DNA of 14,530 nt from Chloroflexia bacterium. Its GTDB lineage: Bacteria > Chloroflexota > Chloroflexia > QHBQ01 > JADMIH01. The DNA lies in contig JAICKM010000085.1 of assembly GCA_025927935.1 (NCBI GenBank), forward strand, positions 1-14,530, read 5' to 3'. This document shows, piece after piece, positions 1-6,963 of the stretch. Position 1 is the stretch's first letter. Every line of letters begins with the position of its first letter. The notes under the pieces were generated by a model that saw nothing but the letters and a program-made list of their open reading frames with translations, was not told the DNA's origin and did not search any database. A program made the position numbers and the translations under genes.

Positions 1-585
1 GCGCAAGCCCTGGCCGCGCCGGCCAAAGTTGGGCACATTGGGCGGCTCGTGCAGGCGCCGGCCAATGCCGTGGCCCACGAGATCGCGCACCACGCCGTAG
101 CCGTTGCGCTCCAGCACTTCCTGAATGGTCGCGCTGATGTCTTCCAGCCGGTTGCCCGCCCGCGCCAGCTTGATGCCCGCCCAGAGCGAATCCCAACCCA
201 CGTCGATCATCTTCTGCGCGGCAGGCTCGATCTTGCCCACGCCAACGGTCGTCGCCGCATCCCCATGGTAGCCGCGATAGAAGGCGCCACAGTCGATGCT
301 CAGGAGGTCGCCTTCCTGCAACACCCGCGGGCCGGGGATGCCGTGGACGATCTCCTCGTTCACCGAGGTGCAGAGGGAGGCGGGAAAGCCGTTGTAGCCC
401 TTGAACGACGGCACGGCACCCCGCGAACGGATGTAATCGTGGCCGATCTTATCGAGATCGGCGGTCGTCAGGCCGGGGCGCACTTCCTTGCTCACCAGGG
501 CAAGCGTCTCGGCGACAATCCGCCCCGCTTCGCGCATGATGTCGATCTCGCGGCGGGTTTTTAGAGTAGGCTGACCTTGAGCCAC
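1..585 (-). CDS. map: Methionine aminopeptidase, type I (3' end outside window)
   Basis: Removes the initiator methionine from nascent cytosolic proteins using a two-metal site. The frame gives 195 residues from a GTG start at 585 and runs off the window edge in frame. The start is chosen because AAAGGA sits 8 bases upstream and the residues after it (VAQGQPTLKTRREIDIMREA) match a usual MetAP N-terminus. Family motifs seen: CTSVNEEIVHGIP with the catalytic-site His near residue 81, SIDCGAFYRGYHGDAATT with metal ligands Asp98 and Asp109, and GHGIGRRLHEPPNVPNFG with metal ligand His172. The two Glu ligands of the family lie beyond the window. There is no long N-terminal zinc domain, so this is the short type Ia form. 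It follows adk, as in many spc-type clusters. Confidence 0.96.
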   Translation of the reverse strand, partial: MAQGQPTLKTRREIDIMREAGRIVAETLALVSKEVRPGLTTADLDKIGHDYIRSRGAVPSFKGYNGFPASLCTSVNEEIVHGIPGPRVLQEGDLLSIDCGAFYRGYHGDAATTVGVGKIEPAAQKMIDVGWDSLWAGIKLARAGNRLEDISATIQEVLERNGYGVVRDLVGHGIGRRLHEPPNVPNFGRRGQGLR

Positions 586-621
586 TGGCGTTGTCCTTTG
601 TTGTATTCGTAATCTACGTCA

Positions 622-654
622 TGCCGGAGCGGCAGGCCGCGTACCCTACCGGCA
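622..654 (-). other. Weak imperfect hairpin in the map leader
   Basis: TGCCGG (622-627) can pair with CCGGCA (649-654), enclosing a smaller GCGG/CCGC pairing (629-632 with 637-640). It lies in the 151-base adk-map spacer, about 37 bases before the map start. There is no T tract, so it is not an intrinsic terminator. It may be only a by-product of GC-rich sequence. Confidence 0.25.
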
Positions 655-660
655 CAACTA

Positions 661-682
661 GGGGCGACGGATCCGTCGCCCC
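661..682. repeat. Perfect 22-base palindrome between adk and map
   Basis: Two 11-base arms (GGGGCGACGGA and its exact reverse complement) meet with no spacer. As RNA this folds to a 9-pair stem with a GATC loop. On the transcribed strand it is followed by TAGTTGTGCC, which is not T-rich, so a classical terminator is unlikely. A TA-GGGGCGAC outer sequence around a variable centre resembles short dispersed palindromes of bacterial intergenic regions. That is an inference, because only one copy is visible here. Confidence 0.6.
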
Positions 683-736
683 GGCGATTCAGATTGGCCT
701 GTCTGCCGCCGCGCACGGGTGCCCGGCCACCGGCGG

Positions 737-1426
737 TCAAGCAACGCTGGAGTCGGCCACGCCTTCCGCTATGACAGCAGGAAGCGGGCCGACAGCGGCC
801 ATCAGGTCTGCGGCGACCTTCTCAATGTTCTGCGCCCCGTCCACCTCGATCAACGTACCGTTGGCCCGGTAGTATTGGATCACCGGCATGGTCTGGTCGA
901 AATAGACGCGCAGGCGGTTCTCCATCACGTCGCGGCGGTCGTCGCTGCGCTGATATAGCTCACCACCACAGAGATCACAGACGCCGCCGATGCGTGGCGG
1001 GTTGAATTTTTCGTGGTAACTGGCCTGGCAATTGCGGCAGATCCAGCGCCCGGCCAAGCGGTCGAGCAGGACCTCATCAGGTACCTTGATGTTGAGCGCC
1101 CGATCCACCCGCTTCCCTTCCGCCCGCAGGTTGGCATCCAGCGCCTGGGCCTGGCCCAGCGTGCGGGGAAAGCCATCCAGCAGGACTCCACGCGCAACAT
1201 CGGGAGCCTTGAGGCGAGCCGTCACCATATCGATGACGAGGCCATCGGGCACGAGTTCACCGCGCTGCATATATTCATTCGCCCGCACGCCCAGCGGCGT
1301 GCCGTTATGGATATGCTCACGCAGCAGGTTCCCGCTGGCGATGGTCATCAAACCCAGCCGTTCGCTCAGCAGTTCCGCCTGCGTCCCTTTGCCTGCGCCG
1401 GGGCCGCCGAGTAAAACTATGATCAT
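737..1426 (-). CDS. adk: Adenylate kinase, zinc-LID long form
   Basis: Catalyses ATP + AMP = 2 ADP in the cytosol. The 229 residues start with MIIVLLGGPGAGKGTQ, so the P-loop is at residues 7-15. The NMP-binding part follows, then DGFPRT at 84-89. The LID region carries four cysteines in two CxxC pairs (130, 133, 150, 153), the structural zinc site of the Gram-positive-type long enzyme; E. coli Adk lacks these. The C-terminal 20 or so residues run slightly past the usual family end. The start is supported by GGAGGT five bases upstream of ATG. It sits 290 bases after secY, behind its own likely promoter, so it may be expressed separately from the ribosomal genes. Confidence 0.97.
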   Translation of the reverse strand: MIIVLLGGPGAGKGTQAELLSERLGLMTIASGNLLREHIHNGTPLGVRANEYMQRGELVPDGLVIDMVTARLKAPDVARGVLLDGFPRTLGQAQALDANLRAEGKRVDRALNIKVPDEVLLDRLAGRWICRNCQASYHEKFNPPRIGGVCDLCGGELYQRSDDRRDVMENRLRVYFDQTMPVIQYYRANGTLIEVDGAQNIEKVAADLMAAVGPLPAVIAEGVADSSVA

Positions 1427-1463
1427 CGTTGACCTCCCTGACCCCGTCGTCAGTACGGTGAGC

Positions 1464-1510
1464 GGTGCATATCAACAGGTCATCCCGCCTTATTTTCGGG
1501 ATGGTGCATA
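1464..1510 (-). promoter_or_regulatory. adk 5' leader: hairpin flanked by direct repeats
   Basis: CATCCCG (1481-1487) pairs exactly with CGGGATG (1497-1503) around a 9-base AT-rich loop. The octamer GGTGCATA occurs on both sides in the same orientation (1464-1471 and 1503-1510), 39 bases apart. This lies between the predicted adk promoter and the adk ribosome binding site. It could be an operator or an RNA structure that tunes adk; nothing in the sequence says which. Confidence 0.4.
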
Positions 1511-1513
1511 CCT

Positions 1514-1542
1514 ATGATACCCGAATTTATTAACCGCAGCAA
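1514..1542 (-). promoter_or_regulatory. Sigma-70-like promoter for adk
   Basis: On the minus strand TTGCTG (1537-1542) is followed after exactly 17 bases by TATCAT (1514-1519). The -10 matches the consensus at five of six bases, the -35 at three. The spacer is AT-rich (GGTTAATAAATTCGGG) in an otherwise GC-rich region. Transcription would begin near 1507, leaving a leader of about 80 bases before adk. It lies just beyond a strong secY-end hairpin, which fits a new transcription unit. Confidence 0.55.
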
Positions 1543-1663
1543 GTGGGGTACCCGGCTTCCACGCCAAAATTCCGAGAAGAGTCCGCCCCGGCTCCATCTG
1601 GAGTTTAAACGATTCTCGTATTGGTTGCGGTGTATTTTTATGAAAGATCGGTGAAAAAGCGCG

Positions 1664-1703
1664 GTGAATAGGAAGCGGCCGGCCCCAGAGAGGGACCGGC
1701 CGC
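1664..1703 (-). terminator. Terminator-like hairpin after secY
   Basis: The inverted repeat 1675-1703 forms a 12-pair stem with a five-base loop (TCTCT) on the minus strand. GCGGCCGG pairs with CCGGCCGC, then a G-U, then three G-C pairs. The single wobble is G-U only in minus-strand RNA and a C-A mismatch on the plus strand, pointing to function in this transcript. It starts 14 bases after the secY stop. The following tract, TTCCTATTCACC, is only moderately T-rich, so termination may be partial. Confidence 0.6.
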
Positions 1704-1716
1704 CACACACGGCGCA

Positions 1717-3039
1717 CTAACGGTTGATAAAGCCCTCGTACCGCCGCATCAGCAACTGCGCTTCCAACTGCTTCATGGTGTCGATGGCGACACCCACGAC
1801 GATCAGCAACGCGGTGCTGGTCAGACCCTGGATCTGCACGCCCGTGATCAACTGAGCGATGTACGGCATCACTGCCACCAGGCCCAGGAAGATCGCGCCC
1901 AGGAACGTGATGCGGTTCAGCACATCGCTCAGGTACTTGGCGGTGCGCTGGCCCGGCCGGATACCGGGGATGCTGCCGCCTTGCTTTTGCAAGTTCTCCG
2001 CGATGTTCTGCTGGCCGAACACCACCATCGTATAGAAGTAGGTGAAGGCCACCACCAGCACAAAATACATGATCTGGTACTGCAGCGTGGTCGGGCTGAA
2101 GAAGCCGATCATGGCGTTCGCCAGGTTGCGCACCCAGTCGACGCTGGCTGCCGTCAGGAACGAAGCGATGGTGCCAGGGAAGATCATGATGCTGACCGCA
2201 AAGATCAGCGGGATCATGCCGGCGCTGTTGACGCGCAGCGGGATGAAGCTGCTACCACTCTGGCGCATCATCCGGTTGCCGCGGAAGACGTTCTTCGAGT
2301 AATGCACCGGGATCCGGCGCTGCCCTTCCTGGATCAGCACAATGCCGACTACCGTCGCCAGGCCGATGACGGCGAACAACAGCAGGCCGAGGACATTCAC
2401 GTCGCCCGTGCCGCCCTGGCTGAAGGCCAGTTCACCGATCAGGGTCGGCATACGGGAGACGATACCTCCGAAGATGATGATCGAGATACCGTTGCCAATC
2501 CCATTCTCGGTGATCAACTCGCCGATCCAGAGTAAGATCATCGTGCCCGCGATCAGCGAGATCAGCACCGAGAGCGAGTAGATGGTGTACTGCGGATTGA
2601 ACAGGTCGAACGACGGCAGCACGCCGGTGCTGCGCAGCAAGACGCACTGGCCGAAGCCTTGCAGCGCGGACAGCGGCACCGCCAGCCATTGCTGGTACTG
2701 GTTGATCTTGTTGCGGCCCTGCTCGCCCTCTTTCGAGAGTTCGGTCAGGCGCGGCACAATGCCCACCAGCAACTGCATGATAATCGAGGCGGTGATGTAC
2801 GGATAAACGCCCATCGTCGCCACACTGAAGTTTTGTAACGTGCCACCAGAGAAGATGTTCAGCACACCCAGGATCTGGCCGACGTCTTGCTGCTGGAAGA
2901 GATTCTGCAGCGCCACCAGGTCCGCGCCAGGCACCGGGATGTGGGCGAGCACGCGATAGATCATCAGCATCGCCAGGGTGAACAAGATTTTCCGCCGCAG
3001 ATCGTGGATCTTAAAGGCGTTGACGGTGGCCTCAAGCAT
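1717..3039 (-). CDS. secY: Protein translocase subunit SecY
   Basis: Forms the channel of the SecYEG translocon in the cytoplasmic membrane. The 440 residues match the family length. The N-terminus (KIHDLRRKILFTLAMLMIYR, then HIPVPGAD) is typical. Hydrophobic segments recur along the protein in a pattern consistent with ten membrane spans. Family stretches include GVYPYITASIIMQLL (plug and TM2 region), ELITENGIGNGISIIIFGGI and a late cytoplasmic loop GSIPGIRPGQRTAKYL that contacts the ribosome and SecA. Its ATG overlaps the rplO stop by one base (TAATG), implying translational coupling. Downstream is a strong hairpin, so secY probably ends the long ribosomal transcript. Confidence 0.98.
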   Translation of the reverse strand: MLEATVNAFKIHDLRRKILFTLAMLMIYRVLAHIPVPGADLVALQNLFQQQDVGQILGVLNIFSGGTLQNFSVATMGVYPYITASIIMQLLVGIVPRLTELSKEGEQGRNKINQYQQWLAVPLSALQGFGQCVLLRSTGVLPSFDLFNPQYTIYSLSVLISLIAGTMILLWIGELITENGIGNGISIIIFGGIVSRMPTLIGELAFSQGGTGDVNVLGLLLFAVIGLATVVGIVLIQEGQRRIPVHYSKNVFRGNRMMRQSGSSFIPLRVNSAGMIPLIFAVSIMIFPGTIASFLTAASVDWVRNLANAMIGFFSPTTLQYQIMYFVLVVAFTYFYTMVVFGQQNIAENLQKQGGSIPGIRPGQRTAKYLSDVLNRITFLGAIFLGLVAVMPYIAQLITGVQIQGLTSTALLIVVGVAIDTMKQLEAQLLMRRYEGFINR

Positions 3040-3524
3040 TAGTGGCTCTCTTCCTCGGCGGGCGCGGCCGCGGCAGCGTCGATGACGGTCGTCTGACCAC
3101 CGGCGGCTTCAATCGCCGCTTTCGCGCTGGCGGTGAAGCGATGGGCCGTTACGCGTAGGGGCTTGGACAGCTCCCCGCCGCCCAGAATCTTCACCGGGCG
3201 CGTGGTGTCGCGGATCAAGCCGGCCGTGACCAGGAATTCCGGCGTCACGTCGTGCTCGGTCTCCAGCGCCGCCAGCCGCTCCAGACTCACAGTGTGATAT
3301 TCGATGCGGAAGCGGTTCTTGAAGCCACGCTTATAGGGCAACTGCTGCTGGATCGGGGTCTGGCCGCCGACAAAGTGCCGTGCCATGTAGTGGTGGCCGG
3401 CGCGGGCTTTCTGGCCCTTCTGGCCCCGGCCCGATGTTTTCCCGGTCCCCGACCCCGCCCCGCGACCGACGCGTTTGCGGTTGGTAAACGCCCCCTCCGG
3501 CGCGCGGAGATCGCTTAATTCCAT
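3039..3524 (-). CDS. rplO: Large-subunit ribosomal protein L15 (uL15)
   Basis: Assembly protein of the 50S subunit that binds 23S rRNA. I start it at the ATG at 3524 (MELSDLRAPEGAFTNRKRVG), giving 161 residues, because AAAGGA lies seven bases upstream and the family begins this way. An in-frame TTG seven codons earlier would place that site inside the gene. The Gly/Arg/Lys-rich N-terminal arm (RKRVGRGAGSGTGKTSGRGQ) enters the rRNA core. The C-terminus ends in a short Ala run then PAEEESH, slightly longer than usual. The stop overlaps the secY start in TAATG. An 80-base spacer with a perfect inverted repeat separates it from rpmD. Confidence 0.96.
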   Translation of the reverse strand: MELSDLRAPEGAFTNRKRVGRGAGSGTGKTSGRGQKGQKARAGHHYMARHFVGGQTPIQQQLPYKRGFKNRFRIEYHTVSLERLAALETEHDVTPEFLVTAGLIRDTTRPVKILGGGELSKPLRVTAHRFTASAKAAIEAAGGQTTVIDAAAAAPAEEESH

Positions 3525-3560
3525 TTCAGTATCCTTTACGAGCAATCAGCCTCTAGCCGC

Positions 3561-3588
3561 CAGCCGTCAGTCGTGCGACTGACGGCTG
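3561..3588. repeat. Long perfect inverted repeat between rpmD and rplO
   Basis: CAGCCGTCAGTCG (3561-3573), a two-base centre, then the exact complement CGACTGACGGCTG (3576-3588). This makes a 12-pair stem with a four-base loop in RNA. It lies within the operon, 16 bases after the rpmD stop and 36 bases before the rplO start. The sequence that follows in the transcript (GCGGCTAGAGG) has no T tract, so it should not terminate. It may be a dispersed repeat or an RNA stability or processing element. Confidence 0.65.
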
Positions 3589-3604
3589 CGGGCCGCGGGC
3601 TGAG

Positions 3605-3829
3605 TCAAACTTCTTCGAACGAGACCAGGTGCTTGACCTTGAAGATCATGCCGCGGATGCTGGGGCTGTCCGGCACCTCGACCGTCTGGTTGAGGCGGCG
3701 GAAGCCGAGCGAACGGATGGTATCCTTCTGGTCCTGATTATACCCGATGGCGCTCTTCACCCAGGTAATGCGCAGGCTACCGCCTTCGCGCACGCCCGCG
3801 GTCTTACCGTTCTGATGCGGTGCAGTCAT
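3605..3829 (-). CDS. rpmD: Large-subunit ribosomal protein L30 (uL30)
   Basis: Small 50S protein. The 74 residues contain the family core [20 protein letters not shown], followed by [20 protein letters not shown] and a C-terminal [15 protein letters not shown] leader of about 17 polar residues ([17 protein letters not shown]) precedes the core; most bacterial L30 proteins are near 60 residues. The ATG overlaps the rpsE stop by one base (TAATG), and AAGGAGG, encoded by the last rpsE codons, lies ten bases upstream. These two facts support the long start over a shorter one. Confidence 0.95.
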   Translation of the reverse strand: MTAPHQNGKTAGVREGGSLRITWVKSAIGYNQDQKDTIRSLGFRRLNQTVEVPDSPSIRGMIFKVKHLVSFEEV

Positions 3830-4632
3830 TAGCTACCAGCCTCCTTCTGCTCGGGGGCGGGGGCCGCTGGAGCCGCCGGAGCCGCTGGACGCGGGCCACC
3901 CGGACCACGACCGCCGCCGGGTCCACCGCGGCGATCCCCGCGACCGCCGCCAAACCCGCCACGGCCCTGGCCGCCGGCGCCACCGCGCCCGCCCTGGCCG
4001 CGACCTTCACCACGACCGCCACCGGGGCCGCCGCGGCGGTCGCCGCGTTCGGAGCGCTGCTCGACCACCCGCTCGGGAGCGGGCGGCGTACCCGCTGCCG
4101 CCGCCAGGCGCACGGCGCGCGAGATCTGGCGCTTGTTCAGTTCGGCCAGGGTAAAGCCGCGCCGCGCGGCTTCTTCCTCCGCGGAGCGCAGCCGGCTCAG
4201 CGCCAGCAGGGTCGCGCGGGAGACATTAATTGGGTTGTTGTTACCCAGCGACTTGGTCAGCACGTCCTTGATGCCGGCCGCTTCCAGCACGGCACGCACA
4301 CCACCACCGGCGATCACGCCGGTACCGGGCGCCGCCGGCTTCAGCAGCACACGCGACGCGCCGAAGTCGACCGTAATTTCATGCGGAATGGTGGTGCCGA
4401 CCAGCGGCACGCGCACCATGTTCTTCTTGGCGTCCTCGGTGCCCTTGCGGATCGCCTCGGGCACCTCGCTCGCCTTGCCGGTGCCGGCGCCGACGAGACC
4501 GTGGCCGTCGCCGACCACCACGACCGAGCTAAAGCTGAACCGGCGGCCACCCTTGGACACCTTGGACACGCGGTTCACCTGAACCACGCGCTCCTCAAGC
4601 TCCAGCCGGGTTGCATCAATTCGAGGGGGCAT
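3829..4632 (-). CDS. rpsE: Small-subunit ribosomal protein S5 (uS5) with RGG-rich C-terminal tail
   Basis: 30S protein at the mRNA entry side, important for decoding accuracy. The core is normal: the N-terminal double-stranded-RNA-binding domain includes [20 protein letters not shown] and [20 protein letters not shown], and the C-terminal domain includes [20 protein letters not shown] and [19 protein letters not shown]. The family usually ends near residue 165-175, but this protein has 267. Residues 196-247 are Gly/Arg-rich with repeated RGG, GGRG and one RGGFGGG; residues 248-262 are Pro/Ala-rich. A 13-residue unit [13 protein letters not shown] occurs at 196-208 and 231-243. The start ATG has AAAGGAG six bases away. 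The tail reads in one frame and ends with a normal coupled stop. Confidence 0.96.
   Translation of the reverse strand: MPPRIDATRLELEERVVQVNRVSKVSKGGRRFSFSSVVVVGDGHGLVGAGTGKASEVPEAIRKGTEDAKKNMVRVPLVGTTIPHEITVDFGASRVLLKPAAPGTGVIAGGGVRAVLEAAGIKDVLTKSLGNNNPINVSRATLLALSRLRSAEEEAARRGFTLAELNKRQISRAVRLAAAAGTPPAPERVVEQRSERGDRRGGPGGGRGEGRGQGGRGGAGGQGRGGFGGGRGDRRGGPGGGRGPGGPRPAAPAAPAAPAPEQKEAGS
3904..4047 (-). repeat. Imperfect duplication inside the S5 tail
   Basis: Two 39-base copies, 4009-4047 and 3904-3942, are offset by 105 bases (35 codons) and match at about 34 positions. Both encode [13 protein letters not shown]. Differences are mainly at third codon positions, so the peptide is kept while the DNA drifts. 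The sequence between is also Gly/Arg-coding. Confidence 0.7.
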
Positions 4633-4642
4633 GTTTACTCCT

Positions 4643-5005
4643 TTAGAAGTCCAAACCGGCTTCGCGAGCGGCTTCGGCTAAGGCTTTGACGCGGCCGTGA
4701 TACTGATAACCGCCACGGTCGAACACGACTTGCTTGATCCCGGCGTCGAGGGCCCGCTGGGCCACCAGGCGCCCAACGGCCTGGGCATCCACCGTCTTGG
4801 TGCCGTCCTGCCCGCGCAGGTCTTTGTCCAGGGTGCCCGCGGCGGCCAGCGTGTGCCCCGTCGAGTCGTCGATCACCTGGGCATAGATATGCTTGAGGCT
4901 GCGGAAAACATTCAGCCGCGGGCGAGCGCTGGTGCCGATGACTGTCGCGCGCACGCGCCGGTGGCGCTTGTCTCGCGACGTGAGCTTATGCGGTACGATT
5001 TTCAT
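4643..5005 (-). CDS. rplR: Large-subunit ribosomal protein L18 (uL18)
   Basis: Binds 5S rRNA and helps seat it in the central protuberance of the 50S subunit. The 120 residues match the family length. Typical stretches are [37 protein letters not shown] and the C-terminal [20 protein letters not shown] with EAGLDF. The basic N-terminus is the rRNA-binding arm. AGGAG lies five bases before ATG. It is followed ten bases later by rpsE, whose ribosome binding site overlaps the L18 stop. Confidence 0.97.
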   Translation of the reverse strand: MKIVPHKLTSRDKRHRRVRATVIGTSARPRLNVFRSLKHIYAQVIDDSTGHTLAAAGTLDKDLRGQDGTKTVDAQAVGRLVAQRALDAGIKQVVFDRGGYQYHGRVKALAEAAREAGLDF

Positions 5006-5013
5006 GGCTGCTC

Positions 5014-5571
5014 CTACTTCTTACCTTTGCCGGTCTTGCCGGTCTTGCCAGCCTTGCGGCGAATGCGCTCACCAGCGTAACTGATGCCCTTGCCCTTGTA
5101 GGGTTCCGGCTCGCGGATACTGCGGATCTTGGCCGCTTCTTCCCCGACCAGTTGCTTATCAATACCCGTAACGTGCAGGCGGCTGGTGCCGTCCACGGCG
5201 AACGTGACTCCGGCGGGCGGGGTAACGCGCACCGGGTGCGAGAACCCCAGGGCCAGGACGATATCGTTGCCTTCTTTGGTCACACGATAACCGACGCCGC
5301 TGATTTCGAGCGTCTTGGTGTAGCCCGTGGTCACGCCCTGCACCATGTTATTCAGAAGGCTGCGAGTCAGCCCGTGCAGCGAGCGATGGAAGCCATCGTC
5401 GCTGGTGCGCTGCACCTGAAGCGTCCCGTCTTCCTGCACGATCTTCAGATCAGGATGGAAAGCCTGGGTCAACGACCCCTTGGGGCCTTTCACCGTGACC
5501 TGGTTGTTCGCTTCGAGCCGCACATCGACGCCCTTGGGCACCGGGATCGGCAATCTACCAATTCGCGACAT
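5014..5571 (-). CDS. rplF: Large-subunit ribosomal protein L6 (uL6)
   Basis: 50S protein near the factor-binding region. The 185 residues begin [17 protein letters not shown], the normal family start, with GAGGAG six bases upstream. The two-fold repeated fold can be followed: the first half includes [14 protein letters not shown], the second [20 protein letters not shown] and the signature [21 protein letters not shown]. The last residues are a short Lys/Gly/Thr repeat ([10 protein letters not shown]) encoded by tandem copies of GGTCTTGCC on the plus strand. The gene is eight bases from rplR and 114 bases from rpsH. Confidence 0.97.
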   Translation of the reverse strand: MSRIGRLPIPVPKGVDVRLEANNQVTVKGPKGSLTQAFHPDLKIVQEDGTLQVQRTSDDGFHRSLHGLTRSLLNNMVQGVTTGYTKTLEISGVGYRVTKEGNDIVLALGFSHPVRVTPPAGVTFAVDGTSRLHVTGIDKQLVGEEAAKIRSIREPEPYKGKGISYAGERIRRKAGKTGKTGKGKK

Positions 5572-5640
5572 TTGTTGCTCCTCTTAAAAATAGGGCTGGC
5601 GAGCGATGGACCCGGCCCGCGTTCTGGAGGCAGAGGTGCT

Positions 5641-5682
5641 CCCCCCCACGCCGACCCGCGCCCGGCTGCTCTTGACAGCAGC
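5641..5682 (-). other. G-rich run and small hairpin in the rpsH-rplF spacer
   Basis: The 114-base spacer (5572-5685) has two visible elements in the transcript. First, GCTGCT and AGCAGC (5665-5682) form a six-pair hairpin just after the rpsH stop. Second, GGG-CGC-GGG-TCGGCGT followed by seven G (5641-5663) fits a G3N1-7 quadruplex pattern. There is no T tract, so no intrinsic terminator, and no promoter is evident. The GAGGAG before rplF is at the far end. Confidence 0.35.
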
Positions 5683-5685
5683 ACT

Positions 5686-6084
5686 CTACCAGACGTAGCA
5701 GAGTACTTCGCCGCCCAGCCGCTTGCGCCAGGCTTCGTGGCCCGACAGGATGCCCTGGGAGGTCGAAAGCACGCACACCCCCAGGCCGCCGAGCACCACC
5801 GGGATCTCCTGGCGATTGGCATAGACTCGCAGGCCCGGCTTGCTGACCCGCTTGAGGCCGGTCACCACCGGCTTCTTATCGGGGCCATACTTCAACCAGA
5901 CGCGGAAGTTGCGGTTGCCGTCCTCGCCCGGAAAATCAAAATCTTTGATATAGCCCTCGTCCTTCAAGATGCGGGCGATGGCCAGCTTCATCTTGGAGGT
6001 CGGAATCAACACACTCTGGTGCCGGGCCATGCCGCCGTTGCGGATTCGCGTCAGCATATCGGCGATCGGATCAGTCGTATTCAT
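5686..6084 (-). CDS. rpsH: Small-subunit ribosomal protein S8 (uS8)
   Basis: Binds 16S rRNA directly and early in 30S assembly. In E. coli it also represses the spc operon by binding mRNA at the rplE start. The 132 residues show the family start [17 protein letters not shown], the central [20 protein letters not shown] and the C-terminal [28 protein letters not shown]. No extension or loss is seen. A GAGGAG lies about 12 bases before ATG, longer than the common spacing. The gene is 18 bases after rpsN. Confidence 0.97.
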   Translation of the reverse strand: MNTTDPIADMLTRIRNGGMARHQSVLIPTSKMKLAIARILKDEGYIKDFDFPGEDGNRNFRVWLKYGPDKKPVVTGLKRVSKPGLRVYANRQEIPVVLGGLGVCVLSTSQGILSGHEAWRKRLGGEVLCYVW

Positions 6085-6102
6085 GAACTACTTGTTCTCC
6101 TC

Positions 6103-6288
6103 TTACCAACTCGACTTCACGACGCCGGGCAGCTTGCCCTGCAACGCCATCTCGCGGAAGCAGATCCGGCACAGGCCAAACTTGCGCATGTAGGCGCGGG
6201 GGCGCCCGCAGACCTTGCAGCGATTGTAAGCCCGCACCTTGTACTTGGCCGGGCGGGACGCCTTCACGATAAGCGAGGTTTTCGCCAT
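6103..6288 (-). CDS. rpsN: Small-subunit ribosomal protein S14, short zinc-binding form (uS14, type Z)
   Basis: Component of the 30S head. At 61 residues ([20 protein letters not shown] and on) it is the short form, not the 100-residue enterobacterial one. Four cysteines in two CxxC pairs (24/27 and 40/43) form the zinc site: [10 protein letters not shown] and [10 protein letters not shown]. The C-terminus [11 protein letters not shown] is conserved. AAGGA lies eight bases before ATG. It sits between rplE (21 bases) and rpsH (18 bases), the usual place. Some authors name this form rpsZ. Confidence 0.97.
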   Translation of the reverse strand: MAKTSLIVKASRPAKYKVRAYNRCKVCGRPRAYMRKFGLCRICFREMALQGKLPGVVKSSW

Positions 6289-6309
6289 TCCCTGTGTCCT
6301 TATCCTTTC

Positions 6310-6864
6310 CTATGAGCGCCGGAAGGGCATGCCCATCAACTCCAACAGCCGCCGTGCTTCCTGATCGGTTTTCGCGGTGGTGACAAAGACCAGTTCCATG
6401 CCGCGCACCTTATCGATGCGGTCGTACTCCAGCTCGGGGAAAATCAGTTGTTCGCGCAGGCCCAGCGTGTAGTTGCCGTGCCCGTCGAACGACTTGCTGC
6501 TCACCCCGCTGAAGTCGCGCACGCGCGGCAGGGCGATGTTGAACAGGCGGTCGATCAGGTCGTACATGCGCTCACTGCGCAGCGTGACCATGACGCCAAT
6601 CGGCATGCCGGCGCGCAGCTTAAAGGCGGCAATCGACTTCTTGGCCCGCGTGATCATCGGCTTCTGGCCGACGATGGCGGTCACGTCGTTCACCGCATTG
6701 TCGAGCGCCTTGGCATTGGCGATGGCCTCGCCCATACCGATATTGAGCACGATTTTGCTGATGCGTGGCACCTGCATGGGGTTGGTATAGCCAAACTCTT
6801 TCATCAGTGCCGGCACCACTTCTTTATGGTACTTCTCGCGCTGACGGGCAACGTATTCTGCCAC
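6310..6864 (-). CDS. rplE: Large-subunit ribosomal protein L5 (uL5)
   Basis: Binds 5S rRNA in the central protuberance and contacts P-site tRNA. I use the GTG at 6864, which gives 184 residues starting [20 protein letters not shown], because GGGAGGA lies six bases before it. An in-frame GTG five codons upstream would put this site inside the gene. Family stretches are [57 protein letters not shown] and the C-terminal [20 protein letters not shown]. It follows a 156-base structured spacer after rplX; in E. coli this junction is where S8 regulates the operon. Confidence 0.97.
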   Translation of the reverse strand: MAEYVARQREKYHKEVVPALMKEFGYTNPMQVPRISKIVLNIGMGEAIANAKALDNAVNDVTAIVGQKPMITRAKKSIAAFKLRAGMPIGVMVTLRSERMYDLIDRLFNIALPRVRDFSGVSSKSFDGHGNYTLGLREQLIFPELEYDRIDKVRGMELVFVTTAKTDQEARRLLELMGMPFRRS

Positions 6865-6913
6865 TCTACATCCTCCCACCGGACAGGGCCTGCCGCCCGC
6901 CGGTTCGTCTAGA

Positions 6914-6963
6914 TAAAAAACAGCCGTGAGAGCGCTACTTAGCTCTCGCCCCGTGTAGGCTGT
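6914..6963 (-). terminator. Terminator-type hairpin with T tract between rplX and rplE
   Basis: In minus-strand RNA an outer stem ACAGCC/GGCTGT (6963-6958 with 6925-6920) encloses an inner stem GAGAGC/GCTCTC (6947-6942 with 6933-6928) with an eight-base loop. The six T residues begin at the last base of the outer stem (6920-6915) and are followed by ATCTAG. The unequal internal loop (10 and 2 bases) makes it weaker than an ideal terminator. It lies 57 bases past the rplX stop, and rplE is expected to be co-transcribed, so it is more likely an attenuator or partial terminator than a full stop. Confidence 0.6.

Noticed and set aside
3904..4092. Frameshift or assembly error creating the S5 tail
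   Set aside because: The tail stays in one frame, keeps a repeated peptide with silent differences, and ends in a properly coupled TAATG with rpmD.
5152..6315. Plus-strand open frame of 387 codons across rplF, rpsH and rpsN
   Set aside because: It spans three real genes and their spacers in antisense, has no recognisable domain, and no ribosome binding site stands out.
6310..6879. L5 start five codons upstream at 6879
   Set aside because: The ribosome binding site GGGAGGA would lie inside the coding sequence; the GTG at 6864 is correctly spaced.
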